From Rothia sp. (in: high G+C Gram-positive bacteria) (lineage in GTDB: Bacteria > Actinomycetota > Actinomycetes > Actinomycetales > Micrococcaceae): 20,175 nucleotides of DNA. The notes under the pieces were generated by a model. That model saw only the letters and a program-made list of their open reading frames with translations. It had not been told where the DNA came from and did no database searches. The stretch is taken from positions 1-20,175 of the forward strand of contig NZ_JABZXW010000039.1 in assembly GCF_015265375.1 (NCBI RefSeq). The letters are read 5' to 3'. This document shows positions 6,699-14,279 of this stretch, in pieces. Numbering within the stretch: position 1 is the first letter of the stretch; the number at the start of each line of letters is the position of its first letter. The translations under genes and the position numbers were made by a program.

Positions 6699-8105
6699 AT
6701 GCACATGACCCGTAAGTTTTTCCTCACCCGCGCCGGCGCACTCGGCGCAGTAGCCGCCCTCGCCCTGACTGCATGCGGCTCACAGGCCACCCAGAATACA
6801 CAGACCAGCCCCAGCGCCTCCACCTCCGCGAGCGCAACTCCCGCACCCATCACCGAAGGCAAGGGCGCGGCAAGCCGCGTCGCCATCACCTACGACGGTG
6901 GCGTGCTCGTTTACGACGCCAAGGACATGAAGCTGCTCGCAGACATCCCCAAGGAAGGCTTCCTGCGCCTCTCCGACGCTGGCGATAACCGCCACCTCGT
7001 CGTTGCAGACGGTAACAGCTACACCTTCCTGGACACCGGCGTATGGTCCGTAGCGCACGGCGACCACTCGCACTACTACACCACTTCCCCGTCGCTGTCC
7101 TCGCTGTCTCTGGCGGCTGACCACACCGGTCACGTCATCAAGGACAACGGCAAGGTCGCGGCATTCGCTGACGGCACCGGCTCCTTCGCTGTGTACAACC
7201 CGGCGAAGCTGACCCATGACAAGCGCACCGCCTCCTCTCTGGAGACTACCACCGTCACCCTGCCGAAGCCGCACCACGGCTTCGCAATCCCGCTGCCCAA
7301 CGACCAGTACCTGGTAGCGGTCGGCGACTCGAAGACCCGCACCGGTGCCGCTGTTGTGGATGCTCAGGGCAAGACCGTCACCGAGAGCCCCGCCTGCCCC
7401 GGCGTTCACGGTGAAGCCATCGCCAAGGACGGCGCGTTCTCCATCGGCTGCACCGACGGCGCGCTAGTCTACAAGGACGGCAAGTTCACCAAGATCACCA
7501 ACCCCGAGGACCCGTACTCGCGTTCCGGCAACCAGGCCGGTAAGGCTGACTCCCAGTACGTTCTGGCGGACTACAAGACCGACAAGGACGCTAAGCTGGA
7601 GCGCCCCGAGAAGTTCTCCATTATCGACACCGTTGCGGCAACCCGCACCGTCTACTCCCTGCCTTCTGGCGTGAGCTACACCTTCCGTTCGCTGGCTCGC
7701 GGTCCCCAGGGTGAGGCGCTGCTACTGACCACCGACGGTAAGCTGCGCGTCTTCGATCCTGCAACCGGCGCCGAGCTGGGCTCCGTACAGCTCATGGAGG
7801 CGTGGACCGAGTCTGAGACGTGGCAGGACGAGCGTCCGGCACTGTGGGTGGACGGTAAGACCGCCTACGTGACCGACCCGGCGACCAAGAAGCTCATTGC
7901 GGTGTCCCTGTCGAACCCGGCAGCACCGAAGGAGCTGATGAGCGTGGAGCTTCCGAAGACCCCGAACGAGATCCTGGGTGTCTCCTCCTCGAACGCTGCA
8001 CCGGTTGAGGCTGAGGCTCACGGCGCAGAAGCTCACGGCTCGGCTTCCTCCTCGGCTTCCGTTGACGCGCACGAGCACGAAGCTCATGAGGGCCACTCCC
8101 ACTAG
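6699..8105 (+). CDS. aztD: AztD-like zinc metallochaperone lipoprotein
   Basis: 468 aa. The N-terminus has a basic stretch, a hydrophobic core and the lipobox LTAC with the lipidated Cys at residue 26, so the protein should be anchored outside the membrane. A Thr/Ser/Ala-rich linker (27-60) leads into a beta-propeller-like body. Motifs typical of AztD are DTGVWSVAHGDHSHYY with His120, His123 and His125, PHHG at 191-194, and CPGVHGE (Cys233, His237) followed by IGCTDG (Cys251). AztD hands zinc to the binding protein AztC of the AztABC importer. The last 30 residues are His-rich (seven His from 441 to 468), a likely extra metal-binding tail. ATG 6699 and ATG 6705 are both possible and neither has a Shine-Dalgarno. 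No aztABC genes are in the window. A Zur-like site overlaps the promoter. Confidence 0.82.
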   Translation: MHMTRKFFLTRAGALGAVAALALTACGSQATQNTQTSPSASTSASATPAPITEGKGAASRVAITYDGGVLVYDAKDMKLLADIPKEGFLRLSDAGDNRHLVVADGNSYTFLDTGVWSVAHGDHSHYYTTSPSLSSLSLAADHTGHVIKDNGKVAAFADGTGSFAVYNPAKLTHDKRTASSLETTTVTLPKPHHGFAIPLPNDQYLVAVGDSKTRTGAAVVDAQGKTVTESPACPGVHGEAIAKDGAFSIGCTDGALVYKDGKFTKITNPEDPYSRSGNQAGKADSQYVLADYKTDKDAKLERPEKFSIIDTVAATRTVYSLPSGVSYTFRSLARGPQGEALLLTTDGKLRVFDPATGAELGSVQLMEAWTESETWQDERPALWVDGKTAYVTDPATKKLIAVSLSNPAAPKELMSVELPKTPNEILGVSSSNAAPVEAEAHGAEAHGSASSSASVDAHEHEAHEGHSH

Positions 8106-8136
8106 GGCTCTCACGCTGAGATAAACCTAGTGAAAG

Positions 8137-8185
8137 CATAAAGAGAGATGCGACCGATAGTTTATCGGTCGCATCTCTCTTTATG
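8137..8185. terminator. bidirectional terminator, 23-bp perfect stem
   Basis: Bases 8137-8159 are exactly complementary to 8163-8185 with a 3-base loop (8160-8162). The stem starts CATAAAGAGAG and is followed on the plus strand by TTTTCC. It lies between the convergent ends of aztD (8105) and the RNA ligase-like gene (8210) and can serve both, though the minus-strand side has only CTTTC after the stem. Confidence 0.9.
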
Positions 8186-8209
8186 TTTTCCAGGTTGATA
8201 CGCCTGCTC

Positions 8210-8788
8210 CTAACGCAACGGCAGAACCGTCATCTCTTCCCAGTCCTGCCCGTCATAGGAGTAGCAGTGTAGGTGATCCACGGTGAAGGTGCGCTGCTCG
8301 GCGGGCAGAGCATCAAACACCTCACGGGCGTTCGCCACCTGCTCTTCCGTGAGCCCGTGACCCAGGGTCACGTGCGGCACATAGGGGAAGGACGCCGCGC
8401 CGGCACCGAATAGCTCAACCAGCTTCTGGTGAATCTGCTCGAACTCGGCCCTACCCGCCTCCAGGTTCAGGTACTCCACCTCGGTGACCGGGCGGAAGGA
8501 GTGTACCGAACCCCAGCGCGCCTCAAAACGCGGCGTGTCCAGCGCCTCGCGGAACTGCGGGGACTGCACCGCAGCCAGCAGCGATTCTGTCAGCTCCGTC
8601 AGGTACACGGTCACGTGCGTGCTAATCGGTGCCGCAGCACCGCCAACTACCGTGCGCTTCCACTCTTCCAGGCGCTGAACATTCTCACCGCTCACATGCG
8701 CAATAACGCTCAGGTAGCGGTGACCGGGTTTCAGGGTCGGGGATACAGGAGCCGTCGTGGGGCTCGAAGAGTTCTCTTGTGCTGTCAT
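8210..8788 (-). CDS. 2'-5' RNA ligase family protein (2H phosphoesterase)
   Basis: 192 aa. Two H-x-T motifs, the hallmark of the 2H phosphoesterase superfamily (LigT / cyclic nucleotide phosphodiesterase), are at His58-Val-Thr60 (STHVTVY) and His139-Val-Thr141 (PHVTLGH), at normal spacing of about 80 residues. Such proteins open or form 2',5' or 2',3'-cyclic phosphate bonds in RNA or nucleotides; the true substrate here is unknown. The first 20 residues are Ser/Thr/Pro-rich and probably disordered. It starts 51 bases after trpS on the same strand, so it is likely cotranscribed. The ribosome site is poor (only TTGAG next to the ATG), which may mean coupling to trpS or low expression. It ends at the shared hairpin with aztD. 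Confidence 0.85.
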   Translation of the reverse strand: MTAQENSSSPTTAPVSPTLKPGHRYLSVIAHVSGENVQRLEEWKRTVVGGAAAPISTHVTVYLTELTESLLAAVQSPQFREALDTPRFEARWGSVHSFRPVTEVEYLNLEAGRAEFEQIHQKLVELFGAGAASFPYVPHVTLGHGLTEEQVANAREVFDALPAEQRTFTVDHLHCYSYDGQDWEEMTVLPLR

Positions 8789-8839
8789 CTCAATCGTGCA
8801 GGTAATGCGGCGTCTCAGCCGGACTGGCTGAACAGCGCG

Positions 8840-9904
8840 CTAGATTGCTGCGGCAGGCAGGAAGCCAACCTTCTTGTACACGTTCTCAATGGTGACCGTA
8901 GCGATCTCGCGGGCAGCGGATGCACCCACAGCCAGCAGGCGGTCCAGCTCGGCGGGATCGTCCATCAGCTCGAGGGTACGCTCACGCACCGGGGTGAGGC
9001 GCTCCACCACGATATCGGCAAGGTCAACCTTCAGGTGGCCGTACATCTTGCCCTCGTAGCGTGCCACGATCTCGTCGATGCTCTCGCCGGTCATTGCCGA
9101 GTAGATGGAGAGCAGGTTGGAGACGCCGGGCTTAGCCTCGCGGTCGTAGGCGATGACGGAGCCATCATCGGTCACGGCGGACTTAATCTTCTTCTGGGTT
9201 GTCTTGGGGGTGTCCAGAAGCTTAATCAGGCCCTTGTCGGTGGCTGCAGACTTGGACATCTTCGAGGTCGGGTCCTGCAGGTCGTAAATCTTAGCGGTTT
9301 CCTTCAGAATCACCGGCTCGGGCACCACGAAGGTCTCACCGAAACGGGAGTTGAAGCGCTGAGCCAGGTTACGGGTCAGCTCCAGGTGCTGACGCTGGTC
9401 CTCGCCCACGGGCACGCCGTCCACCTGGTAGAGCAGGATGTCGGCAGCCATCAGAATCGGGTAGGTGAATAGACCCACGGAGGCGTTCTCGGCACCCTGC
9501 TTCTGGGACTTGTCCTTGAACTGGGTCATACGGGAGGCCTCACCGAAGCCGGTGAAGCAGTTCAGAATCCACGCCAGCTGGGCGTGCTCGGGCACGTGCG
9601 ACTGCACGAACAGCGGGGTGCGGGTCGGGTCAATGCCGGAGGCGATGTACTGCGCCGCGGTCAGGCGGGTGCGCTCACGCAGTTCCTCGGGGTTCTGCGG
9701 AACGGTGATGGCGTGCATATCCGGGATAAAGAACAGGCATTCGTTATTCGGGTCGTCCTGCAACGCCACCCAGTTGTTCACGGCACCAATGTAGTTACCC
9801 AGGTGCATCGAATCAGCCGACGGCTGCGCACCCGAGTAGATACGCGCCTTCTGCTGAGAGGCGTTAGGGATGAGGGACTTATCCTGCTTCTTTTCGTCTG
9901 CCAT
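8840..9904 (-). CDS. trpS: tryptophanyl-tRNA synthetase
   Basis: 354 aa, class Ic aminoacyl-tRNA synthetase that charges tRNA-Trp with tryptophan in the cytoplasm. The HIGH-type signature appears as HLGN at residues 34-37 after SGAQPSAD, the tryptophan/ATP pocket block GEDQRQHLELTRN at 167-179, and KMSKS at 215-219. The C-terminal helical anticodon-binding region ends VGFLPAAAI. The start at 9904 (MADEKK) is chosen over an in-frame GTG at 9955, because AGGAA lies 6 bases upstream of the ATG. A second copy of the same ribosome site lies 14 bases further up, next to a hairpin (see leader entry). It follows the exonuclease gene by 86 bases and precedes the RNA ligase-like gene. Confidence 0.96.
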   Translation of the reverse strand: MADEKKQDKSLIPNASQQKARIYSGAQPSADSMHLGNYIGAVNNWVALQDDPNNECLFFIPDMHAITVPQNPEELRERTRLTAAQYIASGIDPTRTPLFVQSHVPEHAQLAWILNCFTGFGEASRMTQFKDKSQKQGAENASVGLFTYPILMAADILLYQVDGVPVGEDQRQHLELTRNLAQRFNSRFGETFVVPEPVILKETAKIYDLQDPTSKMSKSAATDKGLIKLLDTPKTTQKKIKSAVTDDGSVIAYDREAKPGVSNLLSIYSAMTGESIDEIVARYEGKMYGHLKVDLADIVVERLTPVRERTLELMDDPAELDRLLAVGASAAREIATVTIENVYKKVGFLPAAAI

Positions 9905-9955
9905 AGTTATTTCCTGTGCAGTTCTTCCTGTGCGGTGCTGCGGACGGTGCAGCAC
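9905..9955 (-). promoter_or_regulatory. trpS leader: duplicated ribosome site plus hairpin
   Basis: Two near-identical tandem copies, 9905-9919 and 9920-9933 (AGTTATTTCCTGTGC and AGTTCTTCCTGTGC on the plus strand), each supply AGGAA on the transcript. Directly upstream GTGCTGC (9935-9941) and GCAGCAC (9949-9955) form a 7-bp stem with a 7-base loop. A 16-codon frame on the minus strand (starting MCCTVRST) begins at 9957 inside this block and stops 2 bases before the trpS ATG. It has no Trp codon. Confidence 0.5.
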
Positions 9956-9990
9956 ATCTTCAAAAACTTATCTGTAGGTGGGTCCGCGTC

Positions 9991-10866
9991 TTACTCGCCG
10001 ATGCGGTAGTCAACCACCAGCGGCGCGTGGTCGCTGAAACGCTCATCGTAGCTTGCCGCGCGGTCCACGACCGCCTCCACGGCGCTTTCGGCGAGCGCCG
10101 GGGTCGCCATGTGGTAGTCGATACGCCAGCCGGCGTCGTTATCGAACGCCTTACCGCGGTAGGACCACCAGGTGTAGGGGCCGGGCACCTGACCCGCCAA
10201 CTCACGAGCCACATCGCGGTATCCGATATCGCCGAAGAAGCGGTCAAAGTAGGCGCGTTCCTCCGGCAGGAAGCCGGCACGCTTCTGGTTAGCCTTCCAG
10301 TTCTTAATGTCCAGCTCGGTGTGGCCCACGTTCAAATCGCCCACAATGAGCACGTGGTCCGAGTGCTTAGCCAGCTCAGGCATGCGCACCAGCATACGCT
10401 CCAGGAAGCGGTACTTATCCTCCTGCTTCTGGGTGCCGACCTCGCCGGAGTGAACGTAGGCGCTGACCACAGTCAGGGTCTTGCCGTTGGGCAGAACGTA
10501 GTCCGCCTCAACCCAGCGGCCCGAGTCGTCAAAGTACTCTTCGCCGATGTTCGAGCGGGTTGCGACCGGCTGGTTCTCCAGAACCTCACCGGCGGAGTTC
10601 GGGGTGCGGCGGGTCGCCACCAGAACGCCGGCACGGCCCTTAGCGGCAGCCTCCGCGTGCAGAATATGCCACTGGGATTCGTCCAGCAGCTCACGCACGA
10701 TAGCGTCGGGGGCGCGCACCTCCTGCAGGCAGAGAATGTCGATGTCACGGCTCGCCAACCACGCCGCCATATCCTTCTTGTAGGCGGCTCGGATACCGTT
10801 CACATTCACGCTTGCCACGCGAAGCAGACCGCTCGGGCGCGGTGCAGGAGTAGTAGAAAAATGCAT
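9991..10866 (-). CDS. xthA: exodeoxyribonuclease III / AP endonuclease family protein
   Basis: 291 aa, endonuclease/exonuclease/phosphatase fold. ExoIII-type enzymes cut DNA 5' of abasic sites and remove 3' blocking groups in base-excision repair. Residues expected for catalysis are present: Asn21/Asn23 in SVNVNGIRA, Glu49 in LQEVRAPD, Tyr137 in SAYVHSGE, Asp177 and Asn179 in GDLNV, Asp250 in GWRIDY, and Asp279-His280 in FSDHAPL. Length is normal for the family; the first 12 residues are a short Pro-rich extension. There is no Shine-Dalgarno. Instead an extended -10 (TGGCATAAT) ends 7 bases before the ATG, so the mRNA is probably leaderless. It heads the xthA-trpS-RNA ligase cluster and diverges from the GntR regulator. 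Confidence 0.93.
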   Translation of the reverse strand: MHFSTTPAPRPSGLLRVASVNVNGIRAAYKKDMAAWLASRDIDILCLQEVRAPDAIVRELLDESQWHILHAEAAAKGRAGVLVATRRTPNSAGEVLENQPVATRSNIGEEYFDDSGRWVEADYVLPNGKTLTVVSAYVHSGEVGTQKQEDKYRFLERMLVRMPELAKHSDHVLIVGDLNVGHTELDIKNWKANQKRAGFLPEERAYFDRFFGDIGYRDVARELAGQVPGPYTWWSYRGKAFDNDAGWRIDYHMATPALAESAVEAVVDRAASYDERFSDHAPLVVDYRIGE

Positions 10867-10873
10867 AGTCTTA

Positions 10874-10882
10874 ATTATGCCA
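10874..10882 (-). promoter_or_regulatory. extended -10 promoter of xthA, start at or next to ATG
   Basis: The minus strand reads TGGCATAAT, a TGn extended -10 joined to CATAAT (5 of 6 consensus bases). Seven bases separate the hexamer from the ATG at 10866, so the transcript should begin at or within a base of the start codon. No good -35 is seen, as is common for extended -10 promoters. Confidence 0.55.
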
Positions 10883-10935
10883 GTTTGAAGGAAGAGAAAT
10901 TTTCACTCGTGCGCGTTTTTTCTCTGGCTGAACGG

Positions 10936-10941
10936 TAAACT
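10936..10941 (+). promoter_or_regulatory. -10 element of the GntR regulator gene
   Basis: TAAACT lies 5 bases before GTG 10947 and 8 bases before ATG 10950. There is no Shine-Dalgarno in the interval, so transcription would start at or beside the start codon. No convincing -35 is visible. Confidence 0.4.
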
Positions 10942-10946
10942 ATTGG

Positions 10947-11780
10947 GTGATGAATTCACACTCCTCACAGACCACCGACCACGGTGCCCCCTCACATTCT
11001 GCGGGCACCACCACACCCGAAAGTACTGCTCACAACGCTGAGAGCCGCTACGAGCTACCCCCGATTCCCGGCCCGAAGTATGAGCAGGTTATCCACTACA
11101 TTGAGCAGCGCTACATTATTCCCGGCAAGCCCGGCGATAAGCTGCCCACCGAGCGCATGATTCAGCAGAACTTTGGGGTGAGCCGCCAGACGGTTCGTAG
11201 CGCCCTGAAGGTTCTGATTGAACGCGGCCTGCTCTACAACGTGCAGGGCTCCGGCACCTACGTTGCCGAGCGTAGCGACGCCACCTACATTCCGCGCGTG
11301 GACACCTTCGTTGACGACATGCGCCGCCGCGGCTTTGAAGGCTCCACCCGTATGATTGCGACCCGCTGGATGGACGCTACCGAAGAGATCTCCACTCACC
11401 TGTCCGTGCCGGTGGGCGAGAAGGTGCTGTTCGTGCGCCGTCTGCGCCTTGCCGACCACGAAGTCATCGGTTTTGAGCGTTCCTACTTCGTGAAGGCAGC
11501 CGCAAGCAGCATCCTGGACGCCATGATGGCGGAAATGTCCGGCACCTCGAGCTCCCTCGATCAGCTCGCTGACACTCCCAGCGCCATTAAGCACGCTCGC
11601 GTACGCACCAGCGCGGCGCTCTTCACCGACGCCGACGCCGAAGCGTTCAACCAGCAGGTACCCGTGGGCGAGGCGGCGTTCAAGGTCTGCGCAACCTGCT
11701 ACACCGAAGAAGGTAGCCCCGTCGAGTATGCAGAGACCCTGTACCTCGCCGATGCCTACTTCTACGAGATGATTCTCTAG
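10947..11780 (+). CDS. GntR-family transcriptional regulator, HutC/UTRA type
   Basis: 277 aa from GTG 10947 (276 from ATG 10950; either may be used). After an N-terminal Ser/Thr/His-rich stretch of about 35 residues that looks disordered, a winged helix-turn-helix fills residues 42-107, with the GntR signatures GDKLPTER and FGVSRQTVRSALKVL and the wing motif NVQGSGTYVA. A UTRA effector-binding domain follows (about 130-275), recognised by VGEKVLFVRRLRLAD and the closing PVEYAETLYLADAYFYE. UTRA domains bind small molecules, often sugars or amino-acid derivatives; the ligand here is unknown. It is monocistronic, diverges from xthA over 80 bases and converges on folD. Self-regulation or control of xthA would be conventional guesses; no operator was identified. 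Confidence 0.9.
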   Translation: MMNSHSSQTTDHGAPSHSAGTTTPESTAHNAESRYELPPIPGPKYEQVIHYIEQRYIIPGKPGDKLPTERMIQQNFGVSRQTVRSALKVLIERGLLYNVQGSGTYVAERSDATYIPRVDTFVDDMRRRGFEGSTRMIATRWMDATEEISTHLSVPVGEKVLFVRRLRLADHEVIGFERSYFVKAAASSILDAMMAEMSGTSSSLDQLADTPSAIKHARVRTSAALFTDADAEAFNQQVPVGEAAFKVCATCYTEEGSPVEYAETLYLADAYFYEMIL

Positions 11781-11809
11781 CATCTGCCTTTTCTTGTGAT
11801 GACAGTGTG

Positions 11810-11853
11810 AAGGGCGGTGCCCCGGTAGAACAATCTACCGGGGCACCGCCCTT
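11810..11853. terminator. bidirectional terminator, 20-bp perfect stem
   Basis: Bases 11810-11829 (AAGGGCGGTGCC...) pair perfectly with 11834-11853 across the loop ACAA, and the plus strand continues with TTT. It separates the convergent GntR gene (ends 11780) and folD (ends 11885) and is best oriented for the plus strand. Confidence 0.9.
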
Positions 11854-11884
11854 TTGAGTTATCAGCTCTGAAATGCTGCGAGCC

Positions 11885-12763
11885 TTATGCCGCCTGACGC
11901 TCCGCGGTCTCAACCACGTTCACCAGCAGCTCCGCGCGGGTCATCGGGCCCACACCACCGGGGTTCGGGGAAACCCAGGACGCCTTCTCGGCAGCTTCGG
12001 GAGAGACGTCGCCGAAGAGCTTCTTCTTGCCGGTCTCCGGGTCCTCAGCGCGGGAAACACCGACGTCCAGCAGGATTGCGCCGTCCTTGACCTGGTGAGC
12101 CTTCAGCACGTGCGGAACACCCACAGCGGCGACAATAACGTCTGCCTCGCGCAGCACCTCGTCCAGGTTCTCGGTACCGGTGTGCGCCAGGGTTGCGGTT
12201 GCGTTCACCTCACGGCGGGTCAGCAGCAGACCCAGCGGGCGACCCACGGTAATGCCGCGGCCGAGCACCACAACGTTCTTGCCGTTCCAGTCGATGCCGT
12301 GGCGCTTGACCAGCTCAATCACACCGTTCGGGGTGCAGGGAAGCGGAGAATCCAGCGGCTCAGAAACGTTCAGTACGAGCTTGCCGAGGTTGGTCGGGTG
12401 CAGGCCGTCAGCGTCCTTCTCGGGGGCGATGCGCTCGAGCACGCGGTTGGTGTCCAGATGCTTGGGCAGGGGCAGCTGCACAATGTAGCTGGTGCACGCC
12501 GGGTCGTTGTTCAGCTTGTCGATCTCTGCGTCGAGCTCTTCCTGAGTGATGTCACCGGGCAGGTCCACGCGGATGGAGTTAATACCGATCTCTGCGCAGT
12601 CGCGGTGCTTAGCGCCCACGTACGAGCGGGATGCCGGGTCGTCACCGACCAGGACGGTACCCAGGCCGGGGGTAATACCCTTAGCCTTGAGCGCCTCGAC
12701 GCGCTCCTTCAGCTCCGCCTTGATGGCTGCGGCGGTTGCGTTACCGTCTAGAATCTGGGGCAT
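11885..12763 (-). CDS. folD: methylenetetrahydrofolate dehydrogenase / cyclohydrolase
   Basis: 292 aa, normal length. FolD interconverts 5,10-methylene-THF, 5,10-methenyl-THF and 10-formyl-THF with NADP in the cytoplasm. Catalytic Tyr48 and Lys52 lie in SYVGAK, with QLPLP (Gln96) and KDADG (Asp118). The nucleotide-binding GRGITVGRP spans 168-176 and the family signature PNPGGVGPMT ends near 275. The start at 12763 (MPQILDG) is preferred to the in-frame ATG at 12778, because AAGGAA, the ribosome site, lies inside that extension 6-7 bases before the ATG. It follows glyA on the same strand after 205 bases, with a hairpin between them, so it is probably expressed partly with glyA and partly alone. 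Its product 10-formyl-THF feeds PurN and PurH, encoded nearby. Confidence 0.96.
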   Translation of the reverse strand: MPQILDGNATAAAIKAELKERVEALKAKGITPGLGTVLVGDDPASRSYVGAKHRDCAEIGINSIRVDLPGDITQEELDAEIDKLNNDPACTSYIVQLPLPKHLDTNRVLERIAPEKDADGLHPTNLGKLVLNVSEPLDSPLPCTPNGVIELVKRHGIDWNGKNVVVLGRGITVGRPLGLLLTRREVNATATLAHTGTENLDEVLREADVIVAAVGVPHVLKAHQVKDGAILLDVGVSRAEDPETGKKKLFGDVSPEAAEKASWVSPNPGGVGPMTRAELLVNVVETAERQAA

Positions 12764-12908
12764 TATTTTTCCTTCCATAGATTGCGGCGGGTTCGCCGAA
12801 ACGGATGGTCTATGTGTTGGGTTCTAGGGTGTGTGCTTAGGGGCACCACTCCCCCGCTACCTCCCTCGACGGATGTGGCGGGTAGAGCAGCATAAAGCAT
12901 GAGGGCGA

Positions 12909-12961
12909 AATAACCCCGCCCGCGCATCAGCCACACAGGCGGATGCGCGAACGGGGTTATT
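12909..12961 (-). terminator. glyA 3' hairpin between glyA and folD
   Basis: AATAACCCCG (12909-12918) pairs with CGGGGTTATT (12952-12961), and inside it CGCGCATC (12921-12928) pairs with GATGCGCG (12942-12949). The stem begins 7 bases past the glyA stop. The minus strand continues TCGCCC without a T-run, so it may stabilise or partly terminate rather than fully stop transcription. Confidence 0.6.
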
Positions 12962-12968
12962 CATGGAT

Positions 12969-14243
12969 CTACCAGTTCTCGCTGCCCTGGTAGAGGGGGT
13001 ACTTGGCGCAGAGCGCGTCCACGCGAGCGCGCAGTGCCGCAATGTCCGGGTTCGGCAGCAGCACGGAAGCGATAATGTCAGCCACCTCGGTGAAGCCCTC
13101 GGCGTCGAAGCCGCGGGTAGCCAGCGCGGAGGTACCGATACGCAGACCGGAGGTCACCATCGGCGGGCGCGGGTCGTTCGGCACAGCGTTACGGTTGACG
13201 GTGATGCCGGCATCGTGCAGCAGGTCCTCCGCTTCCTTGCCGTTGAGGGCGTGGTGACGCAGGTCGACGAGCACCAGGTGAACGTCGGTACCGCCGGATG
13301 CAATCGAAACGCCGGCGTCCTTCACGTCCTGCTGCAGCAGGCGGTTCGCCAGAATCTGTGCGCCCTCAATGGTGCGCTTCTGACGGTCTTTGAAGCCCTC
13401 GGATGCGGCAACCTTGAATGCGGTAGCCTTTGCCGCAATCACGTGCATGAGCGGGCCGCCCTGCTGGCCGGGGAACACTGCGGAGTCAATCTTCTTCTTC
13501 AGTTCCTCAGTGCAGAGGATGAAGCCGGAACGGGGGCCGCCCAGGGTCTTGTGCACGGTGGAGGAGACCACGTGTGCGTGCGGGACGGGGTTCGGGTGCA
13601 GACCCGCAGCCACCAGGCCCGCGAAGTGTGCCATATCCACCCACAGGTACGCGCCGATTTCGTCAGCAATCGCGCGGAACGCGGCGAAGTCCAGGTGGCG
13701 GGGGTATGCGGACCAGCCGGCAATAATCAGCTTGGGGCGCTCAGCCAGAGCCAGCTCACGCACCTGCTCCATGTCAACGCGGCCGTTCTCATCCACGCCG
13801 TACGCAACAACGTTGTACAGCTTGCCGGAGACGTTCAGCTTCATGCCGTGAGTCAGGTGGCCACCGTGTGCCAGGGACAGACCCATGATGGTGTCGCCGG
13901 GGTTCAGCAGCGCGTGCATGACGGCGTTGTTCGCCTGCGCACCGGAGTGGGGCTGAACGTTAGCGTGCTCAGCGCCGAAGAGTTCCTTCACGCGGGAGAT
14001 AGCGAGGTCCTCAACGATGTCAACGAATTCGCAGCCGCCGTAGTAGCGGCGGCCGGGGTAACCCTCAGCGTACTTGTTGGTCAGTACCGAGCCCTGGCTT
14101 TCGAGGACGGCACGGGGGACGAAGTTCTCGGATGCAATCATCTCGAGGGTGTTCTGCTGGCGCTTGCGCTCCAGCTCAATGGCTTCTGCAACCTCGGGGT
14201 CGAGGTCGGCGAGGGGCATCTCGAGGATCTTCTGCTCGGACAT
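12969..14243 (-). CDS. glyA: serine hydroxymethyltransferase
   Basis: 424 aa, PLP enzyme that converts serine and THF into glycine and 5,10-methylene-THF. The Schiff-base lysine is Lys232 in SSTVHKTLGGPRSG. Asp203 and His206 in WVDMAHFAGL contact the cofactor, and SENFVP, NKYAEGYPGRRYYGG and NVQPHSGAQAN are the other expected blocks. ATG 14243 has AGGAG 4-5 bases upstream. The leader is GC-rich with a possible closing stem TCGGGGTT/AACCCCGA (see entry). Its methylene-THF product is the substrate of FolD, encoded next downstream. TetR lies upstream on the same strand, separated by a large hairpin. Confidence 0.98.
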   Translation of the reverse strand: MSEQKILEMPLADLDPEVAEAIELERKRQQNTLEMIASENFVPRAVLESQGSVLTNKYAEGYPGRRYYGGCEFVDIVEDLAISRVKELFGAEHANVQPHSGAQANNAVMHALLNPGDTIMGLSLAHGGHLTHGMKLNVSGKLYNVVAYGVDENGRVDMEQVRELALAERPKLIIAGWSAYPRHLDFAAFRAIADEIGAYLWVDMAHFAGLVAAGLHPNPVPHAHVVSSTVHKTLGGPRSGFILCTEELKKKIDSAVFPGQQGGPLMHVIAAKATAFKVAASEGFKDRQKRTIEGAQILANRLLQQDVKDAGVSIASGGTDVHLVLVDLRHHALNGKEAEDLLHDAGITVNRNAVPNDPRPPMVTSGLRIGTSALATRGFDAEGFTEVADIIASVLLPNPDIAALRARVDALCAKYPLYQGSENW

Positions 14244-14279
14244 TACGCTCCTGGGAGTGTTTTTGCGTTATCTTCGGTC

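Noticed and set aside
6442..6708. An 88-codon frame on the plus strand between manC and aztD
   Set aside because: It runs through the manC terminator, has no ribosome site and no homology pattern; the region is better explained as terminator plus aztD promoter.
9905..9990. T-box or Trp attenuator before trpS
   Set aside because: The 86-base gap is too short for a T-box, no T-box sequence is present, and the short upstream frame has no Trp codon.
12779..12968. A folate riboswitch in the folD leader
   Set aside because: Only a 5-bp hairpin (12785-12798) and the glyA 3' stem are visible; no THF aptamer consensus was recognised.
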